Below, in pieces: positions 6,821 through 11,082 of a stretch of DNA of 11,082 nt; within the stretch, counting starts at the first letter, position 1; each line of letters begins with the position of its first letter. Under the pieces are notes generated by a model, which saw only the letters and a list, made by a program, of their open reading frames with translations, was not told the origin of the DNA and did no database searches. The stretch covers positions 1-11,082 of the forward strand of contig JASEIE010000107.1 in the NCBI GenBank assembly GCA_030024065.1, written 5' to 3'. The position numbers and the translations under genes were made by a program. Origin of the DNA: Thermodesulfobacteriota bacterium (GTDB lineage: Bacteria; Desulfobacterota; BSN033; UBA1163).

Positions 6821-7969
6821 TTAATTGCTCAGGATGACTACTGTCCCAGTGGTGGTGGGGACGCCCCTCCAACTCTGAGCCAGTCCTGTGGTCACGTTTT
6901 TAAGTTGGTTCTTGCCTGCTTCACCTCTCAACTGCCGGGCCACTTCAAGGACTTTATGGCCGCCATTGAGTTCATAGAGGTTTCCCACTCCTAAACATCC
7001 ACCCGAAACATTAACAGGAAACTCCCCGGTGATTTCAGTACCTCCTATATCTGTCAGAGGACCTGCCTCTCCTTTTTTACAGATTTTCATGGCTTCGAGA
7101 TGCTGGAGTTCTTTATAGGAGAACTCATCGTTGATTTCTGCGAAGTCGATCTCCTTTCTCGGATAACGAATCCCTGCCATCTTGTAAGCCATCTCCGCAG
7201 CCATCTGTGCATAAATGGCTTCTCCCCAATTTCGAGTTTCGAGACCCGGTGTATCCGAGCACCATCCGATTCCCCTAATCCAGATGGGTTTATCACAGAG
7301 GTTTTTTGCAGTCTCTTCCTCTGCCAGAACAACCACCACTGCTCCATCGGAATGGGGACTGATATCCATCTGGGTCAATGGGAAAGAGATGACTTCGGAA
7401 TTGAGTACATAGTCTGTATCAATCAGAACACCGTGGCCAGCATACGGATTGTTTAAGGCATTTCTTTTATTTTTCACAACAACCTTGGCACACTGTTCAC
7501 GGGTTGTCCCTGTTTCATACATAAACCTTGCCATCTCCATTCCAGAAACTGCATGTGGGCTTTCTTTCAATGGCCGATTATAGATAGGGTCCATTGCAAA
7601 AGTCACCATCTCCGACAGGGTTAACATGTTAGAAGCTTTGCTCATCCCCTGGGCGACGGATATGGGACCGATGCCTGAAAGGATCATCATATAGGCTGAT
7701 GCCAATGAGTGAATAAAATCTCCAGAAATGGTATAGATGGGCCTAAGAACCGCACCTAATTGATCTGGTGAATACTCATCCGAAATACTGTAACCCTCCA
7801 AAAAATCTTCAGAGGTTGCAACAAAAGAATCGATATCCTTTGGTTCAACGCCAGCATCGAGATAGGCTTTCATCGCTGCCTCATAGGTTAATTCCCTATA
7901 GGAGACATCAGGCGTGGTAGCACGAAATCCTGTTGTTCCTATTCCAATGATTGCAACACGTTTTGACAT
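6821..7969 (-). CDS. SCP2/thiolase-fold protein lacking canonical catalytic residues (copy 2)
   Basis: This 382-residue paralogue of the next gene starts MSKRVAIIGIGTTGF and keeps SDGAVVVVLA, AEINDEFSYKEL and VSGGCLGVGN. The canonical thiolase residues are again missing. The Cys position falls near Ser82 (TISGDF), the HDCF His is Asn280, the GHP motif is GNL (Asn330), and the C-terminal Cys motif is AQSWRGV. Copies 1 and 2 share fold and layout but differ at many aligned positions, so the duplication is old. Together they may form a heteromeric complex with the two DUF35 proteins encoded just downstream. The ATG at 7969 is preceded by AAAGGAGG at a somewhat long spacing of about 11-12 nt. A degenerate-thiolase assignment is well supported; the reaction is not. 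Confidence 0.86.
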   Translation of the reverse strand: MSKRVAIIGIGTTGFRATTPDVSYRELTYEAAMKAYLDAGVEPKDIDSFVATSEDFLEGYSISDEYSPDQLGAVLRPIYTISGDFIHSLASAYMMILSGIGPISVAQGMSKASNMLTLSEMVTFAMDPIYNRPLKESPHAVSGMEMARFMYETGTTREQCAKVVVKNKRNALNNPYAGHGVLIDTDYVLNSEVISFPLTQMDISPHSDGAVVVVLAEEETAKNLCDKPIWIRGIGWCSDTPGLETRNWGEAIYAQMAAEMAYKMAGIRYPRKEIDFAEINDEFSYKELQHLEAMKICKKGEAGPLTDIGGTEITGEFPVNVSGGCLGVGNLYELNGGHKVLEVARQLRGEAGKNQLKNVTTGLAQSWRGVPTTTGTVVILSN

Positions 7970-7992
7970 CTTTTGATTACCTCCTTTCTAAG

Positions 7993-8038
7993 GACGCAAT
8001 GCGTCACTTTTAACTCGTAACTCGTAACTCGTAACTCT
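7993..8038. repeat. Short palindrome and TAACTCG heptamer tandem repeat
   Basis: GACGCA-A-TGCGTC at 7993-8005 is a perfect palindrome with a one-base loop. It is followed, six bases further on, by four head-to-tail 7-bp units (8011-8038): three perfect TAACTCG and one TAACTCT. They lie just upstream of the thiolase-fold gene start, in a 184-nt spacer that also holds copy B of the AGCGCATAGC-type repeat. Confidence 0.7.
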
Positions 8039-8070
8039 AAAACCTTCCCCTCCCTTCCTTTGAACAAATA

Positions 8071-8149
8071 CGCAAAGGGCATAGCGCATAGGGCATAGCG
8101 TCAACATATACATTCCTTTACGCTTTACGCTCTGCGCTTAGCGCTATGC
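8071..8149. repeat. AGCGCATAGC-type repeat spacer, copy B
   Basis: Positions 8071-8101 match 5021-5051 at 28 of 31 positions. GCATAGCGC (8079-8087) is perfectly inverted as GCGCTATGC at 8141-8149, with more degenerate copies (ACGCTTTACGCTCTGCGCTTAG) between. It lies just after the stop of the B12-binding subunit gene and could fold into a long imperfect hairpin. Confidence 0.65.
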
Positions 8150-8153
8150 GTTC

Positions 8154-8555
8154 TTATTTCCGCGGTTTGATATTCTCCCGGGCCCATTTCACCGCTTCTT
8201 CGATTTGAGTCCCGGGAGTGAAGATCGCTTTCACCCCGCATTGGGTCAAAGTAAGGATGTCCTCTTCAGGAATAATTCCTCCGCCGAAGACAATGATATC
8301 ATTTGCTCCTTTCTCTTTGAGAAGATGGATCACCTGCGGGAAAACATAGTCATGGGCTCCTGAGAGGATGGATAACCCTATGCCATCCACATCCTCTTGA
8401 ATAGCAGCAGCCACAATCTGTTCTGGCGTTTGATGAAGTCCGGTATAGATCACTTCAAACCCTGCGTCGCGGAATCCTCTTGCGATAATTTTAGCTCCAC
8501 GATCATGTCCATCCAGGCCTGGTTTGGCAATCAGAATTCGAATCTTCCGCTCCAT
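8154..8555 (-). CDS. B12-binding small subunit of acyl-CoA mutase
   Basis: This 133-residue cobalamin-binding Rossmann-type subunit pairs with a separate mutase large subunit, as in IcmB, HcmB and archaeal methylmalonyl-CoA mutases. The B12 motif DxHxxG is GLDGHDRG; His17 should be the lower axial cobalt ligand. Also visible are GLSILSGAH (60-68), the serine segment that follows the ligand loop, and [11 protein letters not shown] (89-99) for the nucleotide tail. I use the ATG at 8555, which has GGAGGAG five bases upstream and gives the usual [20 protein letters not shown] start. An ATG at 8573 would add six residues. It lies 95 nt downstream of the large subunit gene, so it almost certainly serves that protein. 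It could also serve the truncated mutase at the left edge. Confidence 0.93.
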   Translation of the reverse strand: MERKIRILIAKPGLDGHDRGAKIIARGFRDAGFEVIYTGLHQTPEQIVAAAIQEDVDGIGLSILSGAHDYVFPQVIHLLKEKGANDIIVFGGGIIPEEDILTLTQCGVKAIFTPGTQIEEAVKWARENIKPRK

Positions 8556-8558
8556 GCT

Positions 8559-8565
8559 CTCCTCC
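8559..8565 (-). promoter_or_regulatory. Ribosome binding site that fixes the B12-subunit start
   Basis: The minus strand reads GGAGGAG here, ending three bases before the ATG at 8555. It lies inside the coding sequence that the alternative start at 8573 would need, which favours the shorter protein. Confidence 0.7.
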
Positions 8566-8587
8566 ATCACCATCCAATTTCGGATTT

Positions 8588-8635
8588 CCCCTCACCCCGC
8601 CCTCTCCCCTGAGGGGAGAGGGAAAGGGTGAGGGG
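8588..8635. repeat. 48-nt near-perfect palindrome between mutase subunit genes
   Basis: The outer arms CCCCTCACCC (8588-8597) and GGGTGAGGGG (8626-8635) and the inner arms CCCTCTCCCCT (8600-8610) and AGGGGAGAGGG (8612-8622) pair perfectly around a one-base loop, with one small internal loop. This CCCTCACCC...GGGTGAGGG style of palindrome is a widely dispersed type in bacterial genomes. Its place between the large and small mutase subunit genes means it is transcribed as a strong hairpin. No U-tract follows on the minus strand. Confidence 0.8.
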
Positions 8636-8650
8636 CTGCATTCCGCAATT

Positions 8651-10324
8651 TTAAAAGTACCCCGGATCCGTATATTTGCCGAAAACATCCCGCCACACAT
8701 CACAGATCTCCTGGATCGTTGTATATTCCCTGACCGCATTGATGATGTGGGGCATGAGGTTCTCACCATCTTGAGAAGCCTTTCGGATCTCTCCGAGGCA
8801 TTCCTTCACCTTCGCATTGTCTCGTGTCGTCCTGACCTCCTGAAGCCTTCTCAATTGCCTCTCTTCAATCTCGGGCCTCATCCGCCAGATGGTGATGGGT
8901 GGATGATCTGTTTCATACTTGTTGACCCCGACAATGACTTTCTCACCTGCATCAATCTGTTTCTGAAATCGATAAGCAGACTCCGCTATCTCCATCTGAG
9001 GGTAACCCCTCTCGATCGCCGTCACCATCCCTCCCATCTCATCGATCTTCCGAATGTAGTCCCATGCCTTTTCCTCCATCTCATTGGTCAGAGATTCCAC
9101 AAAATAAGACCCTGCGAGAGGATCGATCGTGTTGGTGACTCCTGTCTCTTCGGCAAGGATTTGTTGGGTCCTTAAAGCAATGGTCGCCGCTTCTTCGGTA
9201 GGAATGGCATAAGTCTCATCCAGGGAGTTGGTGTGAAGCGATTGGGTTCCGCCCAGTACAGCAGCCAATGCCTCATAAGCAGTGCGAACGATGTTGTTAA
9301 AAGGCTGCTGAGCTGCTAAAGAACAGCCTGCTGTCTGGGTATGGAACCGGAGCATCCAGGAGCGGGGGTTCTTCGCCATAAATCGCTCCCTCATGATCTT
9401 CGCCCATATCCTGCGGGCAGCTCGATATTTTGCAATCTCTTCGAAGAAATCGATGTGAGAGTCGAAAAAGAAGGAGAGCCTTGGAGCAAAATCATCCACA
9501 TCGAGCCCCCTCTCCATTGCCGCTTCCACATAGGCGATCCCGTCGGCCAGGGTGAATGCGAGCTCCTGAACCGCCGTAGACCCTGCCTCTCGGATGTGAT
9601 AGCCGCTGATGCTAATCGTATTCCATCGGGGGACCTCCTGGGTGCAATATTCGATGGTGTCCACGATAATCCGAAGGGAAGGTCTGGGGGGAAGCATGAA
9701 GGTCTTCTGGGCAATGAATTCCTTCAACATATCATTCTGAATCGTTCCACCAATCTCTTTCTTGCTGACCCCTTGCTTCTCTGCCATCACGATATACATC
9801 GCCAGCAGAATGGAAGCGGGCGGATTGATCGTCATGGAGGTGGTGACCTTGTCGAGAGGAATGCCTTCGAAGAGAATTTCCATATCCTTCAAGGTATCCA
9901 CTGCAACACCACATTTCCCAATTTCACCTCTGGCATTGGGAGAATCACTATCATAGCCCATCAAGGTGGGGTAGTGAAAGGCGATGGAGAGGCCTGTCTC
10001 TCCATGATCAAGCAGGTAATGGAAACGCTTATTCGTCTCTTCTGGGCCGCCCAAGCCGGAGAACATTCGCATCGTCCAGAGCCTTCCCCGATACATGGAG
10101 GGTTGAACACCCCGGGTGAAAGGATAGACTCCCGGAAAGCCGATATCTGTGGAATAATCAATCTCCCGCGTATCCTCCAGGGTGTAGATGCCTTTGATCT
10201 CCAGATCGGAGACAGTAGAGAAACGGGGCAGACGTTCAGGGGTTTCGGAGAGAATTTTTGAAAGGTCGTCCACCCACTTCTTCTTCTCCTGCTGGACCTC
10301 TTTGAGTTGATCCTCTTTGAACAT
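8651..10324 (-). CDS. Adenosylcobalamin-dependent acyl-CoA mutase large subunit, isobutyryl-CoA mutase-like pocket
   Basis: This 557-residue substrate-binding subunit lacks a fused B12 domain, the size seen in IcmA and HcmA. Family segments include [30 protein letters not shown] (193-203), [11 protein letters not shown] (238-248) and [11 protein letters not shown]. The CoA and substrate residues of P. shermanii MutA map with an offset of one: Arg81, Ser113, Gln196 and His243 are kept, but Tyr89 is Phe88 and Arg207 is Gln206. Phe plus Gln is the published isobutyryl-CoA mutase pair. Gln removes the Arg that binds the substrate carboxylate, so methylmalonyl-CoA is unlikely to be the substrate. 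The loop AFHYPT (115-120) departs from the usual AFDLPT. The ATG at 10324 has a GGGGGGA ribosome site. It probably rearranges isobutyryl-CoA to butyryl-CoA or a related branched acyl-CoA. Confidence 0.93.
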   Translation of the reverse strand: MFKEDQLKEVQQEKKKWVDDLSKILSETPERLPRFSTVSDLEIKGIYTLEDTREIDYSTDIGFPGVYPFTRGVQPSMYRGRLWTMRMFSGLGGPEETNKRFHYLLDHGETGLSIAFHYPTLMGYDSDSPNARGEIGKCGVAVDTLKDMEILFEGIPLDKVTTSMTINPPASILLAMYIVMAEKQGVSKKEIGGTIQNDMLKEFIAQKTFMLPPRPSLRIIVDTIEYCTQEVPRWNTISISGYHIREAGSTAVQELAFTLADGIAYVEAAMERGLDVDDFAPRLSFFFDSHIDFFEEIAKYRAARRIWAKIMRERFMAKNPRSWMLRFHTQTAGCSLAAQQPFNNIVRTAYEALAAVLGGTQSLHTNSLDETYAIPTEEAATIALRTQQILAEETGVTNTIDPLAGSYFVESLTNEMEEKAWDYIRKIDEMGGMVTAIERGYPQMEIAESAYRFQKQIDAGEKVIVGVNKYETDHPPITIWRMRPEIEERQLRRLQEVRTTRDNAKVKECLGEIRKASQDGENLMPHIINAVREYTTIQEICDVWRDVFGKYTDPGYF

Positions 10325-10461
10325 CCGGAATCCCCCCTTTTCGAAAGATCAATTAGCAATGCAAAATTATCATTACAAAATTAGCATTTTTAAAAGATTT
10401 TTTTCATTGCTAATTTTTTCCCGCGCAGCGCGGGATTAAATTTCCAATTTGCATTGAGCTT
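10325..10461. repeat. AT-rich AATTAGCA repeat spacer with GC hairpin
   Basis: This spacer lies between the cobO stop and the mutase start. AATTAGCAATG (10351-10361) and CATTGCTAATT (10405-10415) are perfect 11-bp inverted copies, and another AATTAGCAT lies at 10379-10387. Next to them is CCCGCGC-A-GCGCGGG (10420-10434), a perfect hairpin. On the transcribed strand that hairpin is followed by A residues, not U, so it is not a typical intrinsic terminator. The mutase ribosome site is at the left edge. Confidence 0.65.
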
Positions 10462-10986
10462 TTAAATTTCAATGCCTTTGCGGGCTTTGGTTCCTTTTTT
10501 ATAGTAATGCTTTCGTTCCACCATTTCAGTCACCAGATCGGCCTTCTCCATAATTTCGGGTCTGGCGTTTCTTCCAGTGAGGACAAGCTCCACCGTATCC
10601 GGCTTGGAATCGAGGAGATGGAGAAGGTCAGAGAGTGGGATCAGTTCATAATCGATAGCTATATTGATCTCGTCCAGAATGACGATGTCGTATTCGCTAC
10701 TTTCGATGGCCTTTTTTGCCAGTGAGAATCCTTCCTGTGCCAGTTGGATATCGATGGCATCAGGGGTGGCTTTTGAAACAAAGGTCTCCCGGCCAAAGGG
10801 TTTAATGGTCAAATAGGGAGCGAGATTTTGGGCCGACTCTAATTCTCCGTACTTCAGAGTTCCCTTCATAAACTGGATGATCAACACCTTCAATCCATGG
10901 CCCACAGCTCTGAGGGCGAGTCCCAGGGCAGCCGTAGTCTTTCCCTTTCCGTTTCCTGTATAGACCTGGATGAGACCCTTTTCCAT
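10462..10986 (-). CDS. cobO: Corrinoid (cob(I)alamin) adenosyltransferase, CobA/CobO/BtuR type
   Basis: This 174-residue enzyme transfers the 5'-deoxyadenosyl group of ATP to cob(I)alamin, making the adenosylcobalamin used by the mutases encoded next to it. The P-loop is GNGKGKTT (11-18), of the CobA type in which ATP binds in reversed orientation. Other family segments are IQFMKG (37-42), VILDEINIAIDY (102-113), ELVLTGRNA (133-141) and the GTKARKGIEI C-terminus. The length is usual for a CobO without a long N-terminal tail. The ATG at 10986 has no good ribosome site; the spacer upstream is AT-rich. As the first gene visible in the direction of transcription, it ties cofactor supply to the mutase genes downstream. 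Confidence 0.93.
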   Translation of the reverse strand: MEKGLIQVYTGNGKGKTTAALGLALRAVGHGLKVLIIQFMKGTLKYGELESAQNLAPYLTIKPFGRETFVSKATPDAIDIQLAQEGFSLAKKAIESSEYDIVILDEINIAIDYELIPLSDLLHLLDSKPDTVELVLTGRNARPEIMEKADLVTEMVERKHYYKKGTKARKGIEI

Positions 10987-11082
10987 TCAACTACTCAATG
11001 CAAAATGATCAATTAGCCATTTTCAATTAGCATTTAAAAACTTTATCAAGCCTAAAGACTTGAGTTACTATTCTTTAATTCA
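10987..11082. repeat. AT-rich upstream segment with AATTAGC words
   Basis: No gene is seen between cobO and the right edge. AATTAGCC (11011-11018) and AATTAGCAT (11025-11033) belong to the same word family as the spacers at 2020-2135 and 10325-10461. A promoter for the cluster could lie here or further right, but I could not pick one with confidence. Confidence 0.4.

Noticed and set aside
9341..10261. Long plus-strand open frame (306 codons) opposite the mutase gene
   Set aside because: It lies wholly antisense to a clearly conserved mutase, has no recognisable domain, and is rich in residues typical of reverse-frame shadows.
8651..10324. Assignment as 2-hydroxyisobutyryl-CoA mutase (HcmA)
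   Set aside because: HcmA has Ile at the Tyr89 position; this protein has Phe, which matches isobutyryl-CoA mutase.
10420..10434. GC hairpin after cobO considered as an intrinsic terminator
   Set aside because: On the transcribed minus strand it is followed by A residues, not a U-tract, and the downstream mutase gene appears to belong to the same transcript.

Overview
All recognisable genes in this window lie on the minus strand and read as one catabolic acyl-CoA cluster, transcribed from the right edge (cobO) to the left edge (a mutase gene cut by the window). Strong GGAGG-type ribosome sites, split adenosylcobalamin mutase subunits and a REPIN-like repeat point to a bacterium. The gene content would fit an anaerobic, organic-acid-degrading lineage such as Desulfobacterota, but this placement is low confidence because no phylogenetic marker is present.

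Order in the direction of transcription: corrinoid adenosyltransferase (cobO, 10986-10462); B12-dependent acyl-CoA mutase substrate-binding subunit (10324-8651); its B12-binding small subunit (8555-8154); two tandem SCP2/thiolase-fold proteins (7969-6821 and 6805-5648); two tandem DUF35 zinc-ribbon/OB-fold proteins (5633-5103 and 4995-4519); an acyl-CoA dehydrogenase (4366-3197); the MeaB-type mutase chaperone GTPase (3086-2136); a propionyl-CoA carboxylase beta / methylmalonyl-CoA decarboxylase alpha type carboxyltransferase (2019-445); and the N-terminus of a second mutase large subunit (313 to the left edge).

Reading the active sites changes the picture from a plain methylmalonyl-CoA pathway. 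The complete mutase has Phe and Gln at the two positions that are Tyr89 and Arg207 in methylmalonyl-CoA mutase, which is the isobutyryl-CoA mutase signature. The truncated paralogue keeps the Tyr. Both thiolase-fold proteins lack the catalytic Cys and His residues, and they sit beside two DUF35 proteins. This resembles the thiolase-fold retro-aldolase Ltp2-ChsH2 more than a true thiolase. My inference is a pathway for a branched or tertiary-carbon acyl-CoA: dehydrogenation, C-C cleavage by thiolase-fold/DUF35 complexes, isobutyryl-type skeleton rearrangement, and disposal of propionyl-CoA through the carboxyltransferase and a second mutase. CobO and MeaB would supply and maintain the cofactor.

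The spacers are a second theme. The thiolase-thiolase-DUF35 junctions are tight (about 15 nt, with the ribosome site filling the gap). The eight other gaps between annotated genes are 95-184 nt, and every one contains a perfect inverted repeat, usually of unrelated sequence: a REPIN-like 25-bp pair, GC-rich hairpins, AGCGCATAGC-type repeats, and AATTAGCA-type AT-rich repeats. No tRNA, rRNA, CRISPR array, transposase or convincing intrinsic terminator was seen.
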